A DNA stretch of 48,201 nucleotides, taken from positions 1 through 48,201 of the forward strand of contig JAJZVN010000016.1 in NCBI GenBank assembly GCA_021845685.1, read 5' to 3'. A model generated the notes under the pieces. It saw only the letters and a program-made list of their open reading frames with translations, had not been told where the DNA came from and did no database searches. This stretch comes from a bacterium (GTDB taxonomy: Bacteria; SZUA-79; Acidulodesulfobacterales; Acidulodesulfobacteraceae). The number at the start of each line of letters is the position of its first letter. Position 1 is the first letter of the stretch. A program made the translations under genes and the position numbers. Of the stretch, positions 17,520 to 28,132 are shown in pieces.

Positions 17520-18446
17520 ATGAGCTACGGTAAAAAAGACCTTATTTCTATTAATGACCTAAGCAAATCGGATATTCTTTATTTTGTTGAAACGGCAAAA
17601 GAATTCAAAAAAATTTCATTGCAGGATATTAAAAAAGTTCCGACAATGAGAGGCAAAACTATCCTGAACCTTTTTTTCGAACCTTCAACGAGAACAAAAA
17701 CTTCATTTGAAATTGCTCAAAAAAGACTTAGCGCCGATACTATAAATCTTTCTATAAGTCAAAGCTCTGTTGCCAAAGGAGAAAGTCTAAGCGATACAAT
17801 CTTAAATTTGCAGGCGATGAAACCGGACGCCTTCATTATAAGACATTATGAATCAGGAGCGCCGTTTTTTATTTCTAATATTACAAATGCTTCGGTTATT
17901 AATGCAGGCGACGGAATAAATGAACATCCGACGCAGTGCCTTTTAGATATTATGACTATTTTTGAACATAAAAAAGAAATTAAATCTCTAAAAATTGCAA
18001 TTATCGGAGATATATTTCATTCAAGAGTTGCTAGGTCTGATATAGCAGGTTTATCAAAATTAGGTGCGGAAATCTATCTTTACGGACCTCAAACTTTAAT
18101 GCCGAGATTTATTAATTCGGATAATATAAAAATAGCCGGCAGCATGGAAACGGCCGTTAAAGAAGCAGATGTTATAATAATGCTGAGAGTGCAGAAGGAA
18201 AGAACTTCTTTTTATTTTATTCCTTCAATAGAAGAATACAGAAATTATTTTAAATTAACCTGCGAAATTTTAAAATTGGCATCAAAAGATGTTTTAATTT
18301 TACATCCGGGTCCCGTAAACAGAGATGTAGAAATCTCAGGTTCAATTATAAATAGCGGCAAAACGGTTATATTGGATCAGGTGGAAAACGGTATTGCCAT
18401 CAGAATGGCATGTTTATATATATTATTGGGCGGCAGGCATTCATGA
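17520..18446 (+). CDS. pyrB: Aspartate carbamoyltransferase catalytic chain
   Basis: Seen: 308 aa, the family length. The carbamoyl phosphate site STRTKTSFE (near residue 57), SSVAKGESL with the active-site Lys (near 84), GDGINEHPTQCLLD (near 135) and the aspartate-site HPGPVNRDVEI (near 262) are all present. Known: carbamoyl phosphate plus aspartate gives carbamoyl aspartate, the second step of pyrimidine synthesis, in the cytoplasm. No pyrI regulatory chain is seen. Followed by pyrC after 71 bases. Confidence 0.97.
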   Translation: MSYGKKDLISINDLSKSDILYFVETAKEFKKISLQDIKKVPTMRGKTILNLFFEPSTRTKTSFEIAQKRLSADTINLSISQSSVAKGESLSDTILNLQAMKPDAFIIRHYESGAPFFISNITNASVINAGDGINEHPTQCLLDIMTIFEHKKEIKSLKIAIIGDIFHSRVARSDIAGLSKLGAEIYLYGPQTLMPRFINSDNIKIAGSMETAVKEADVIIMLRVQKERTSFYFIPSIEEYRNYFKLTCEILKLASKDVLILHPGPVNRDVEISGSIINSGKTVILDQVENGIAIRMACLYILLGGRHS

Positions 18447-18517
18447 TTTTAAAATAATAAATTATGGAATAAACCATTAGTGAAATATAAGATAAATATA
18501 AGTTAAATATAAAATTT

Positions 18518-19807
18518 ATGGAAAAATTACTAATTAAAAACGGTATTGTCGTAGACCCTGCAACCGACACCCAAGTTAAAAGAGATATTTATATTGAAAA
18601 CGGTCTAATAAAAGAAATAGCATATGAAAGTATCGGCAAAAACAAAAGCGGTATAGACATTAATGTTATTGATGCAAATAATTTATATGTATTGCCCGGG
18701 TTAGTAGATATGCATGTTCATTTAAGAGAGCCCGGCTTTGAATATAAAGAGACAATTAAAACAGGTATGAAAGCTGCTATAGCCGGCGGTTTTACTTCTA
18801 TCTGCTGCATGCCTAATTCTAATCCCGTCAATGATTGTAAAGAAGTAAATTCATTTATTATAAATAAAGCTAAATCTTTTGATTTATGTAATCTTTTTAC
18901 AATAGGAGCAATATCACGCAGCAATAAAGGTTTAAATCTTGCAAATATAGGAGATTTAAAACATTCAGGGGCAGTAGGAATAAGCGATGACGGCAGACCG
19001 GTAGAAGACAGTTCTTTAATGGCTAGAGCTCTTTTATATGCAAAGACATTTGATATGCCTGTTATATCACATAGCGAGGACATAAAACTGAGAGGAAAGG
19101 GTTTAATAAATGAAGGCATTATTTCTCATAAATTGGGTGTTAACGGAATTCCTTCGGCATCCGAAGAAATAGCTATTTTCAGAGATATAAAATTAGCGGA
19201 GTACTATGGAGCTTCGCTTCATATAGCTCATGTTTCCACAAAAGGTTCTGTTGAATTAATTAAAATGGCAAAAAATAAAGGAATAAATATAACTTTTGAA
19301 ACCTGTCCGCATTATTTTTCTATTACCGAAGAATCTTTATTGTCATATAATACAAATGCAAAAATGAATCCTCCGCTAAGAACCATGGAAGATGTTAATG
19401 CAATAAAAAATGCTCTAAAAGATGGTTTATTTGATGTCATAGCTTCCGACCATGCACCGCATTCCGAAGACGAGAAAAATACAACATTAGATGAAGCGCC
19501 TTTTGGTATCATAGGATTAGAGACATCTCTTGCCTTAACTTTAAAGTTGTATCATGAAAAATATTTATCTATGCTTGATATTGCAAAATTAATGTCTTTT
19601 AATCCTGCAAGAATTTTAAAGCTACAAAATAGAGGCGGCATTAGAAATGGAAATATAGGCGATATTACTATAGTTGATCCGGGGAAAAAATGGATTTATA
19701 AAAAAGAAAATATAAAATCATTAAGCAAAAATTCTCCTTTTATTAATAAAATATTTAAAGGAGCAGCATTATATGTTATAATAAAAGGGAAAATTTTTAA
19801 TTTATAA
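18518..19807 (+). CDS. pyrC: Dihydroorotase
   Basis: Seen: 429 aa, class I (long) dihydroorotase. The metal-binding DMHVHLREPG (near residue 63), SHSEDIKL, HIAHVST and ASDHAPHSEDEK (near 310) are intact; AGGFTSICCMPNSNP is the family hallmark. Known: cyclises carbamoyl aspartate to dihydroorotate. In some bacteria the pyrC-like gene next to pyrB is inactive, but here the catalytic Asp in SDHAPH and all His ligands that I can see are kept. Between pyrB and carA in the same strand. Confidence 0.96.
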   Translation: MEKLLIKNGIVVDPATDTQVKRDIYIENGLIKEIAYESIGKNKSGIDINVIDANNLYVLPGLVDMHVHLREPGFEYKETIKTGMKAAIAGGFTSICCMPNSNPVNDCKEVNSFIINKAKSFDLCNLFTIGAISRSNKGLNLANIGDLKHSGAVGISDDGRPVEDSSLMARALLYAKTFDMPVISHSEDIKLRGKGLINEGIISHKLGVNGIPSASEEIAIFRDIKLAEYYGASLHIAHVSTKGSVELIKMAKNKGINITFETCPHYFSITEESLLSYNTNAKMNPPLRTMEDVNAIKNALKDGLFDVIASDHAPHSEDEKNTTLDEAPFGIIGLETSLALTLKLYHEKYLSMLDIAKLMSFNPARILKLQNRGGIRNGNIGDITIVDPGKKWIYKKENIKSLSKNSPFINKIFKGAALYVIIKGKIFNL

Positions 19808-19909
19808 TTTTAATCCTTTATTTTAAATTTAATATTTTTTTAAATATTAAATAATAATTTATAATTATTAAATAAATATTATAAATACACTCACTACACT
19901 ATACTAATA

Positions 19910-21058
19910 ATGATAAATAGCACATATATTGCCGACAATACGGATAAAGAAAAAGAAGTCTTAATAATGCTGGAAGACGGAACATATTTTGACGGTTTTT
20001 ACGAAGGCAAACCGATTGAATCGGGCGGGGAATTAGTATTTAATACTGCAATGAACGGCTATCAGGAGCTTATCACCGATCCGTCATACAATGGACAGAT
20101 AGTTATTATGACCTATCCTATGATTGGAAATTACGGTATTAATAATGAAGATTCCGAATCTAAAAAGGCATGGCTCACAGCCTATGTTGCAAAAGATATC
20201 GTTTCTAAATATTCTCATTACACTGCGGTAAAGAGTTTAACCGATTTTCTTAACGAAAATAATATTCCAGTCATAACAGGCGTAGATACGCGTGCATTAG
20301 CCATTTATCTTAGAGAAAAAGGTTCAATTAACGGATATATAGCCTTAAAATCAAAAGGCATAGATTATATAAAAGAAAAAATAAAAAATGTGCCTAGAAT
20401 GGAAGGTCTAAGTTTAGTTTCCAATGTTTCGGTTTCTCAATTATATAAAAAATATGTAAAAGAACCTGAGTTCAATGTTACGATAATTGATTACGGCATT
20501 AAATACAGCACTATAAAATGTCTTAATGATATCAATGCAAACGTGGTCGTGGTTCCCCATAACAGTTCAAAAAAATATGTGCTTGATACAAATCCGGACG
20601 GAATACTTCTGTCAAACGGTCCGGGAGACCCCAAGACTCTTATTGATGAAATAAAAATAATTCAAGAACTTACAGGAGAAAAACCTATTTTTGGAATTTG
20701 CCTTGGGCATCAATTACTTGCTCTTTCATTAGGTTTTAATACTTATAAACTTAAATTTGGACACCACGGTGTCAATCATCCGGTAAAAAATCTTAAAACT
20801 TCTAAAATAGAGATTACTTCGCAAAATCATGGTTTTTGCGTAGATATTAAAGATGCACATTTTAATAAAAATCTTAAAAATACCGAAATAACGCACATTA
20901 GCTTAAATGACGGTACGGTAGAAGGTATTAAAAATGAATCGTTAAACTTATTCTCTGTTCAATATCATCCTGAAAGTTCACCCGGTCCGAATGATTCAAA
21001 ATACTTATTTGAAGATTTTAAAAAATTATGCTTGGAAAGCAAAATAGAAAATAATTAA
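19910..21058 (+). CDS. carA: Carbamoyl-phosphate synthase small (glutaminase) subunit
   Basis: Seen: 382 aa. The N-terminal CPSase small domain (LEDGTYFDG... FNTAMNGYQELITDPSY) is followed by a class I glutamine amidotransferase domain with the nucleophile Cys in FGICLGHQLL (near residue 264) and His/Glu in VQYHPESSPG (near 347). Known: releases ammonia from glutamine and channels it to CarB. There is no Shine-Dalgarno; a TATACT lies just 4 bases before the ATG, so a very short or absent leader is possible. Carries a Lys/Glu-rich N-terminal extension of about 18 aa relative to most members. Confidence 0.96.
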   Translation: MINSTYIADNTDKEKEVLIMLEDGTYFDGFYEGKPIESGGELVFNTAMNGYQELITDPSYNGQIVIMTYPMIGNYGINNEDSESKKAWLTAYVAKDIVSKYSHYTAVKSLTDFLNENNIPVITGVDTRALAIYLREKGSINGYIALKSKGIDYIKEKIKNVPRMEGLSLVSNVSVSQLYKKYVKEPEFNVTIIDYGIKYSTIKCLNDINANVVVVPHNSSKKYVLDTNPDGILLSNGPGDPKTLIDEIKIIQELTGEKPIFGICLGHQLLALSLGFNTYKLKFGHHGVNHPVKNLKTSKIEITSQNHGFCVDIKDAHFNKNLKNTEITHISLNDGTVEGIKNESLNLFSVQYHPESSPGPNDSKYLFEDFKKLCLESKIENN

Positions 21059-21074
21059 TATATTAAAATTAGAA

Positions 21075-21980
21075 ATGACGGGAGAGGATTTTTTATACAG
21101 GATAAAATATCTTTATAAAATTACTGAAAACTGTTCGTTGTGCCCAAGATACTGCAATGCTAAAAGATTTAAAGCGGAAGAAGGTTTGTGCGGGGCAAAA
21201 GACAAATTGCGTATTGCAAGTTTTAATATACATAAAGGGGAAGAACCTTGTATTTCTGGAAGTAACGGTTCAGGTACGATATTTTTTTCAGGCTGTTCCT
21301 TAAAGTGTAAATTCTGTCAGAATTATCCGATCAGCAGATTTTATAACGGAAAAGATTATAGTGTATCAGAGTTAAGCGATATAATGATAAAACTTCAAAA
21401 AAGAGGAGCGCATAATATTAATTTAGTAACATCAACGCATTTTATGCCGTTTATTGTTGAAGCTTTATATATTGCAAAAGATAAGGGTTTAAAAATACCT
21501 GTTATTTATAACAGTTCAGGATATGAAACGGAAGAGCTGATAGAAATCTTAGGCGGTATTATAGATATATATCTTCCCGATATAAAATATTCCGATAATA
21601 AGATTGCGCTTAAATATTCCGGAGCAGATAACTATGTTGAAGTCAACAGAAAAGCTTTAAAAAAAATATATAAACAATCAGGAGAATTGCAGACCGATTT
21701 TAGCGGTATTGCTATAAAAGGAATGCTTGTCAGGCATTTGGTTTTACCGGAAGGTCTTTCCGGATATAAAGAATCTTTTAAATTTATTGCCGAAGAATTG
21801 TCGAAAAATATTCCAGTAAGCCTCATGAGCCAATATTTTCCTGCTTACAAAGCTTTTAATGATAATGCCGTAAATAGAAAAATAACTGCGGAAGAATATA
21901 TTGAAGCTGTTGATTGTTTGTCCAATGCCGGTTTATCAGGTTATTATCAAACAGATTTAATAAATGATTTAATGATTTAA
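21075..21980 (+). CDS. Radical SAM Fe-S protein of the PflX (COG1313) type
   Basis: Seen: 301 aa. An N-terminal four-Cys motif CSLCPRYCNAKR...GLCG (residues about 18-39) precedes the radical SAM signature GCSLKCKFCQNYPIS, with the CX3CX2C cluster near residues 74-81. Known: these proteins resemble pyruvate formate-lyase activases but their substrate is not established; no glycyl radical enzyme gene is in the window. It lies between carA (16 bases before) and carB (66 bases after), so it is probably transcribed with them. A link to pyrimidine synthesis is not implied by the sequence. Confidence 0.85.
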   Translation: MTGEDFLYRIKYLYKITENCSLCPRYCNAKRFKAEEGLCGAKDKLRIASFNIHKGEEPCISGSNGSGTIFFSGCSLKCKFCQNYPISRFYNGKDYSVSELSDIMIKLQKRGAHNINLVTSTHFMPFIVEALYIAKDKGLKIPVIYNSSGYETEELIEILGGIIDIYLPDIKYSDNKIALKYSGADNYVEVNRKALKKIYKQSGELQTDFSGIAIKGMLVRHLVLPEGLSGYKESFKFIAEELSKNIPVSLMSQYFPAYKAFNDNAVNRKITAEEYIEAVDCLSNAGLSGYYQTDLINDLMI

Positions 21981-22046
21981 TCATTTAATCATCTAACTAT
22001 TTAATTAACGGGATATTTTAATAATTAATATAAGGTATCTATTATT

Positions 22047-25000
22047 ATGCCAAAACGAACAGATATAAAAAAAATTATGATTATAGGTTCAGGACCTATA
22101 ATCATAGGACAGGCTGCAGAATTTGACTATTCAGGAACACAGGGGGCAAAAGCTCTGGCGGAAGAAGGATATGAAACTATTTTAGTAAATTCTAATCCTG
22201 CTACTATTATGACCGATCCTGAGTATGCTTATAAAACTTATATAGAACCGTTAAATGCCGATTTTTTGGAAAAAATTATTGAAAAAGAAAAACCGGATAG
22301 TATTATTCCTACTTTAGGCGGACAGACCGCCCTTAATTTAACTATTGAATTATATGAAAGAAAAATTATAGATAAATTTGGTATCAAAATACTTGGGGCA
22401 AGTATAGATGCTATAAAAAAAGCTGAAGATAGAGAATATTTTAAAAAAAGTATGGAAAAAATCGGAGTTCCCGTATTGCAGGGCGATTTTGCGCATAATA
22501 CAGAAGAAGCGTTTGCAGTTTTAAAACAAATAGGGTTTCCGGTAATAATAAGACCTTCTTTCACTCTTGGCGGAACGGGAGGCGGTATTGCTTATAACAT
22601 TGAAGAATTTAAAGAATATGTCCAAAGAGGAATTAACGCAAGTCCTACAAATGAAATTTTGATAGAAAAATCAATTATCGGTTTTAAAGAAGTTGAGCTT
22701 GAAGTAATGACCGATAAAAATAAGAATACAATTATAATATGTTCTATTGAAAATTTTGATCCTATGGGCATTCATACGGGAGATTCAATTACTATCGCCC
22801 CGGTTCAAACATTAAATAATAAAGATCTGCAAAAAATAAGAGACTGGACTATAAAAATAATGAGGGAAATTGGCGTAGAAACAGGAGGCGCTAATGTACA
22901 ATTTGCGTTAGATCCCGATTCTGACGATGCTTATGTGATAGAAATGAATCCAAGAGTTTCAAGAAGTTCAAGTTTAGCTTCTAAAGCAACAGGTTTTGCA
23001 ATTGCCAAAATAGCGGCAAAATTAGCGGTAGGATATACTCTTGACGAGCTGCCGAATGATATAACAAAGAAAACTATGGCATGTTTTGAGCCGTCTATAG
23101 ATTATGTCGTTACTAAAATTCCGCGTTTTACTTTTGAGAAATTTCCGCAAACGGATTCTTCTTTAACGACTCATATGAAATCGGTCGGAGAGGTTATGGC
23201 TATAGGCAGGACTTTTTGCGAATCGCTGCAAAAAGCTGCCAGATCATTAGAAAATGGATATTACGGAATTGAATCATTATACGGTCTAGATCTATTGTAT
23301 GATTGTCCAAACAATTTAGAATCGGTATTTTATTCAATTAATAATACGGAAAATGCCGGTAGCGGCAGCCCGGTTATCCTAAATATTTCAGAATCCGCAG
23401 GTATAGGAATTTCTAATGTCAAAGAAGAAATAAAAACTTTAATTAAAAATGCCGATTATAGAAGACTTTTATTAATAGCCGATTCTTTGAGAGCAGGTTT
23501 TACGGTTGATGAAGTTTATGAATTTTCAAAAATTAACAGATGGTTTCTGGAGCAAATTTCATTAATTATAGATTTTGAAAAAAAATTGTTTTTATGCAAT
23601 ATTTTTAATGCTGCAGATGCAGGTATGGATAAATCTGATAAAAAATTTCAAGAAACTAATAAAGAAACTACAGAAAAAGAGACTAATAAAGAAACTGATA
23701 AAGAAACTGCAGAAATAGAAATTTTAAAAGAAGCAAAGCAACTCGGTTTTTCTAATATAATTATTGCTAAATTAACCGCTGTTGATAAAAACGGCAGACA
23801 TATTAAACCTGATGAATATCTAAAGAAAAATAAAAATGCATTTAAAATTATCAAAGAACAGGAAAAATATATAGAAAAGCTGTTAGATAAATTTCAAATA
23901 TATCCGATTTATAAAAAGGTGGATACATGCGGAGCGGAATTTGAAGCTGCTACCCCTTATATGTATTCTTCTTATGATAAAACCAATGAAATTAGTGCGC
24001 TTGAAGGCAAAAAAGCTATTATTCTCGGAAGCGGACCAAATAGAATAGGACAGGGCATAGAATTTGACTATTGTTGTGTGCATAGCGCTTTTGCATTAAA
24101 AGAGATTGGATATAAACCGATAATGATAAATTGCAATCCCGAAACCGTATCTACCGATTACGATACTTCTTCAAGACTATATTTTGAACCGCTTACGGCA
24201 GAAGATGTACTTCATGTGTCAAAATTAGAAGGTTACCCGCCGATTATATTGCAATTTGGCGGTCAGACCCCCCTTAAACTTGCTAAAGAATTTGAAAACA
24301 GAAAATTTAATATCCTTGGAACACCTTATAAATATATAGATATAGCAGAAGATAGAGAAAAATTTAAAGATATTATTCAAAAAATGGGACTTTTTCAGGC
24401 TGAGAGTTCAATGGCTTTCAATGAAGAAGAAGTTTATAAGAACTCTATTTTAATAGGATTTCCTGTTCTTTTAAGACCTTCTTATGTTCTTGGAGGAAGA
24501 GCTATGGAAATTATTTACAACGAAAACTCATTGGATAAGTATATTAAAAAAATATTTGCTCAGGATATTTCTTTTCCTATATTGATAGATAAGTTTTTGG
24601 AAGATGCCATTGAGGTGGATGCGGATGCATTATGCGACGGAGAAGATGTTTATATAGCAGGTGTAATGGAACACATTGAAGAAGCAGGAGTGCATTCCGG
24701 AGACAGCGCATGCTCTTTACCCGCATTTTCTTTGAACAATGACATTGTAAATCAAATCAAAGAAATAACAAAAAAAATATGTTTGGAGTTTCATGTAATA
24801 GGATTGATAAATATACAATTTGCTATAAAATATGATAAAATATACATAATAGAAGTTAATCCGCGTGCTTCGCGCACAGTCCCTTTTGTCAGCAAGGCAA
24901 CGGGCGTGCCTATTGCAAAATATGCTACGCTTATAATGTTTGGCAGAAAATTAAAAGATTTAGGGCTGCAAGGGTCTTTTGATATTGATTATTATTGTGT

Positions 25001-25559
25001 TAAAGAAGCCGTGTTTCCTTTTACAAAATTTTCTAATGTAGACCCAATGCTTGGACCTGAAATGCGTTCCACAGGCGAAGTTATGGGAATTGACAAAAGT
25101 TTTGGCATAGCTTATGCAAAATCGCAAATAGCTGCGGGGCAGAATATTCCGGAAAAAGGAAACATTTTAATAAGCGTAAAAGATGAAGATAAGAAATATT
25201 TAAAAGAACTTTGTCCGCAATTAATAGAAATGGGTTTTAATATTTTGGCAACTAAAGGTACTTCTGAATATTTAGACAAATTAAATATTAAAAATTTTAA
25301 AATAAATAAAGTTAAAGAAGGAAGACCGCATATTATAGATGCATTAAAAAATAAAGAAATTAATATGATTTTTAATACTCCCAGAGGCATGAAGTCTTTA
25401 GAAGATTCTTATGTTATCAGAAGGAGCGCAATTGAATTTACTATACCTTACTATACGACAATCAGAGGGGCATTCGCCGCCTCATCGGCTATAAAATCGC
25501 TTAAAGAAAAAAAATTATCGGTAAAACCGATTCAAGATTATTATAAAAAAATGCAATAA
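22047..25559 (+). CDS. carB: Carbamoyl-phosphate synthase large subunit
   Basis: Seen: 1170 aa against about 1070 usual. Two ATP-grasp halves are visible: the first from [20 protein letters not shown] through [15 protein letters not shown] and [17 protein letters not shown], the second from [20 protein letters not shown] through [12 protein letters not shown] and [17 protein letters not shown]. The C-terminal methylglyoxal-like allosteric domain ends the protein. About 100 extra residues lie near 525-610, where the first half meets the second, with Lys-Glu-Thr repeats ([19 protein letters not shown]). Known: makes carbamoyl phosphate from bicarbonate, ammonia and two ATP. Pairs with carA upstream. 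Confidence 0.97.
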   Translation: MPKRTDIKKIMIIGSGPIIIGQAAEFDYSGTQGAKALAEEGYETILVNSNPATIMTDPEYAYKTYIEPLNADFLEKIIEKEKPDSIIPTLGGQTALNLTIELYERKIIDKFGIKILGASIDAIKKAEDREYFKKSMEKIGVPVLQGDFAHNTEEAFAVLKQIGFPVIIRPSFTLGGTGGGIAYNIEEFKEYVQRGINASPTNEILIEKSIIGFKEVELEVMTDKNKNTIIICSIENFDPMGIHTGDSITIAPVQTLNNKDLQKIRDWTIKIMREIGVETGGANVQFALDPDSDDAYVIEMNPRVSRSSSLASKATGFAIAKIAAKLAVGYTLDELPNDITKKTMACFEPSIDYVVTKIPRFTFEKFPQTDSSLTTHMKSVGEVMAIGRTFCESLQKAARSLENGYYGIESLYGLDLLYDCPNNLESVFYSINNTENAGSGSPVILNISESAGIGISNVKEEIKTLIKNADYRRLLLIADSLRAGFTVDEVYEFSKINRWFLEQISLIIDFEKKLFLCNIFNAADAGMDKSDKKFQETNKETTEKETNKETDKETAEIEILKEAKQLGFSNIIIAKLTAVDKNGRHIKPDEYLKKNKNAFKIIKEQEKYIEKLLDKFQIYPIYKKVDTCGAEFEAATPYMYSSYDKTNEISALEGKKAIILGSGPNRIGQGIEFDYCCVHSAFALKEIGYKPIMINCNPETVSTDYDTSSRLYFEPLTAEDVLHVSKLEGYPPIILQFGGQTPLKLAKEFENRKFNILGTPYKYIDIAEDREKFKDIIQKMGLFQAESSMAFNEEEVYKNSILIGFPVLLRPSYVLGGRAMEIIYNENSLDKYIKKIFAQDISFPILIDKFLEDAIEVDADALCDGEDVYIAGVMEHIEEAGVHSGDSACSLPAFSLNNDIVNQIKEITKKICLEFHVIGLINIQFAIKYDKIYIIEVNPRASRTVPFVSKATGVPIAKYATLIMFGRKLKDLGLQGSFDIDYYCVKEAVFPFTKFSNVDPMLGPEMRSTGEVMGIDKSFGIAYAKSQIAAGQNIPEKGNILISVKDEDKKYLKELCPQLIEMGFNILATKGTSEYLDKLNIKNFKINKVKEGRPHIIDALKNKEINMIFNTPRGMKSLEDSYVIRRSAIEFTIPYYTTIRGAFAASSAIKSLKEKKLSVKPIQDYYKKMQ

Positions 25560-25617
25560 ATGCAACAAATATAATAATTATAATGAACCGTAATCATGCG
25601 TTAGAAAATATAGATAT

Positions 25618-25639
25618 CTCCCCTTAATGATGGGGGGAG
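25618..25639 (+). terminator. G/C-rich hairpin after carB
   Basis: CTCCCC pairs with GGGGAG around a ten-base loop, 58 bases after the carB stop. It is the only GC-rich stem in the gap but has no T run after it, so terminator function is uncertain. Confidence 0.35.
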
Positions 25640-25781
25640 GAGAGTTATATAAGTAATTATTTCCTATTGCATTATTAAGGATGAATATAATTAAAAAAGC
25701 AATAAAAATTTACTATTAATTATTTTTGCATACTTTCTATATATTTTATATTTTTAAAGATTCTAAGGAGGTAAAATTTAA

Positions 25782-26267
25782 TTGAGCATCAGCAATGATT
25801 CTTGTCCTGTTACCAAAGAAGGCTATGATAAAATGGTCAAAGAGCTAAAACGGTTGAAGTCCGTTGAAAGACCGGCAAATATATTGGCAATTGAAGAGGC
25901 GAGAGCGCACGGTGATTTGTCTGAGAATGCTGAATATAGCGCTGCCAAAGAAAAGCAAAGCTTTTTAGAAGGAAAAATTATGGAGCTTGAGGATAAAATA
26001 GCGAGAGCTCAAATAATAGACATATCTAAAATATGCGAAAGCAAAATTGTTTTTGGCGCAAAAGTAAAACTTTTGGATTTAGATACGGAAACAGAGGTTT
26101 CATATCAGATAGTCGGCGATACTGAATCAGATATAAGTCAAGGTAAAATTTCTATATCTTCTCCTATTGCAAAAGCATTAATAGGAAAATGCGCGGGCGA
26201 CGAAGTGATTATAAATGTTCCTAAAGGACAAAGAGAGTTTGAAGTTCTTGACATTGCTTATAGTTAA
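25782..26267 (+). CDS. greA: Transcription elongation factor GreA
   Basis: Seen: 161 aa. The N-terminal coiled coil carries the acidic tip region EEARAHGDLSENAEYSAAKE (near residues 38-57), and the C-terminal FKBP-like domain ends with ISSPIAKALIGKCAGDEV and a short tail. The start is TTG at 25782, set by the strong AAGGAGG site 11-17 bases upstream. Known: GreA enters the RNA polymerase secondary channel and promotes cleavage of backtracked transcripts. It appears to be a single-gene unit with its own leader. Confidence 0.96.
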   Translation: MSISNDSCPVTKEGYDKMVKELKRLKSVERPANILAIEEARAHGDLSENAEYSAAKEKQSFLEGKIMELEDKIARAQIIDISKICESKIVFGAKVKLLDLDTETEVSYQIVGDTESDISQGKISISSPIAKALIGKCAGDEVIINVPKGQREFEVLDIAYS

Positions 26268-26434
26268 TGGTATATTATAAATTAAGATATTTAATAAATT
26301 AAATAGACGATCATTATAATTTATGATGTCTTAATATTTAATGACGTATTATAAAAATAATATTTAAAATTATGATTATTATTATAAGCAGTTGTGTATT
26401 ATGCTGCAGCTTATAATAAATAAAAGGAGGATTA

Positions 26435-26668
26435 ATGGCTTTAGATAAAATAGAAGTAGAAAAAGTATTAAATGAAATCAGACCATCTCTTCAATTTGAC
26501 GGCGGAGATGTAGAATTGGTTAATATATTGGATGACGGCACTGTTAATGTCAGGCTTCAAGGCGCTTGTGCAGGATGTATGGGTTCAATGATGACTCTTA
26601 AAGGCGGTATTGAAAGGATATTGAAAGAAAGGATACCCGGAGTTAAAGAAGTTAATGCCGTTAATTAA
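26435..26668 (+). CDS. NifU C-terminal-domain (Nfu-type) Fe-S scaffold protein
   Basis: Seen: 77 aa, only the NFU domain. It opens with the family-type LNEIRPSLQFDGGDVELV, and the cluster-binding pair Cys45-X2-Cys48 is in ACAGCMGSMMTLKGGIE. A clear AAAGGAGG ribosome site is present. Known: such small Nfu proteins carry 4Fe-4S clusters to target enzymes; likely clients here include the two radical SAM proteins in the window, though that is inference. It stands between greA and a dispersed element. Confidence 0.93.
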   Translation: MALDKIEVEKVLNEIRPSLQFDGGDVELVNILDDGTVNVRLQGACAGCMGSMMTLKGGIERILKERIPGVKEVNAVN

Positions 26669-26697
26669 CAAATTTAAATCTATATTAACATAATCCC

Positions 26698-26889
26698 AAA
26701 ATTGCCGGTAGAGATTGCTAAGTATACCGCAATGTAGTAAGAATATTGGATGGCCGCTTCACTCTCGGTTTATAGCTTTGTGATAAGAAACAGCATGCGT
26801 TTCTATCTTCGGAGCTTTCCTGCTTTTGCAGGAATGACACCGACTAGTGTATTGTTAAAATCCATATATAATTTTCTATCGGCAATTTT
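26698..26889 (-). repeat. Dispersed inverted-repeat element, copy 4 (inverted)
   Basis: Ends AAAATTGCCGGTAGA (26698-26712) and TCTATCGGCAATTTT (26875-26889) are inverted repeats with one mismatch. The inner core read on the minus strand has GAAGATAGAAACGCATGCTG and CCGAGAGTGAAGCGG, matching copies 1 and 3, and the hairpin unit CCTGCAAAAGCAGG. It fills the gap between the Nfu gene and alr. Confidence 0.7.
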
Positions 26890-26915
26890 GAGATAATATA
26901 AAATGGACTAATGCT

Positions 26916-28046
26916 TTATACATAAATCCGTTTATTAGATTTTCCTATATTTAAACATATTTCGTAAGGGATTGTTTTAGCGCAATTTGCAATTTCTTCA
27001 ACCGTAATTCTTTTATTCCCGCTTTCTCCCATAATAATTGCTTCGTTTTCTAATGAAGAAATTTTAATTTTTGATAAATCTATTATAATCATATTCATAG
27101 TTATAATCCCGATTATATCGGCATATTGATCGTTTATTATAACCCTTCCTTTATTGGAAAGCATTCTCGGTATGCCGTTATCGTAACCTGCGTTGATAAT
27201 CCCGATATTCATATCGGAAGGAGCTCTGAATGTTCTGCCGTAAGAAACAGAGCATCCTTTTTTTATTTGTTTTATCTGAATGATACCGGTTTTTAATGTC
27301 ATTAAAGGCTTTAAATTCAAATTTATCTGCGGGCTGACAGGATTGATTCCGTACAAAGATAAACCAGGTCTTACAGAATTTGAAAAGTCATCTTTTATTT
27401 CATTGCTAAGCATGGAAGAACTTGCGCTAATGTGAGTATATAGCGGTTTTAATTTTCTGTCCGATATAATTTTTAAAATATTTTTATAATTATTAAGCTG
27501 AAATTTTGTATAATCTATATCTGATTCAGCGGAAGAAAAGTGGCTGAAAATACCTTCAAATTCTAAAAAATCGCCGTTTTTTCTAATTTCTTCAATATAG
27601 TTTAATGCTTTAAGCAACTCGTTATCTTTAAATCCGAGTCTATTCATTCCCGAATCGTAGTTTAAATGTATAAGAGCTTTTTTATGAATTTTTCTGGCAG
27701 CTGCATAGACGGTCTTAAGATAATCTAAATCAAAAATACAAATAGAAATGCCCATCTCTACGGCATCTTCAATATGTTTTTCGTCAACCCCCGAAAGCAT
27801 TAAAACTTTAGGATTATTTAATTTATTTTTTAACAAAAAGGCATCGTCTAATTTAATTATTCCAAAAAAATTAATTCCTTGTTTTTCCAAAACCTGCGCA
27901 ATTTCTAATAAACCATGCCCATAGGCATCCGATTTAACGATTGCAATTATTGTTTTATTTTTGTTAAAGTTTAATGATTTTAATTGTTGAATATTATTTG
28001 ATAGATTTTTTAAATTTATTTCCAGAATTGCTTCCTGTGTATTCAT
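26916..28046 (-). CDS. alr: Alanine racemase
   Basis: Seen: 376 aa. The PLP Lys38 is in AIVKSDAYGHG, the catalytic Tyr in CSVSYGRTF (near residue 270) and NAGYDNGIPRML follows. HLNYDSGMNRLGF is typical of the barrel. Known: interconverts L- and D-alanine for peptidoglycan synthesis in the cytoplasm. It points away from tldD, so the 184 bases between them should hold both promoters. The tail after NKRIYV is complete. No ribosome site stands out. Confidence 0.95.
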   Translation of the reverse strand: MNTQEAILEINLKNLSNNIQQLKSLNFNKNKTIIAIVKSDAYGHGLLEIAQVLEKQGINFFGIIKLDDAFLLKNKLNNPKVLMLSGVDEKHIEDAVEMGISICIFDLDYLKTVYAAARKIHKKALIHLNYDSGMNRLGFKDNELLKALNYIEEIRKNGDFLEFEGIFSHFSSAESDIDYTKFQLNNYKNILKIISDRKLKPLYTHISASSSMLSNEIKDDFSNSVRPGLSLYGINPVSPQINLNLKPLMTLKTGIIQIKQIKKGCSVSYGRTFRAPSDMNIGIINAGYDNGIPRMLSNKGRVIINDQYADIIGIITMNMIIIDLSKIKISSLENEAIIMGESGNKRITVEEIANCAKTIPYEICLNIGKSNKRIYV

Positions 28047-28123
28047 AGTTTTTATATTAAAGTTTTTTATATTAAAAATTTTTAATTTTTATCGTTTTGT
28101 CTATTTATAAACATTATATTTTA

Positions 28124-28132
28124 TGCTATACT
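28124..28132 (+). promoter_or_regulatory. Extended -10 promoter element for tldD
   Basis: TGCTATACT is a perfect TG-N extended -10 box with five of six matches to TATAAT; no good -35 is spaced correctly, as is usual for extended -10 promoters. The same TGnTATACTT string occurs before comM and before the small membrane gene at 35709. Confidence 0.45.
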
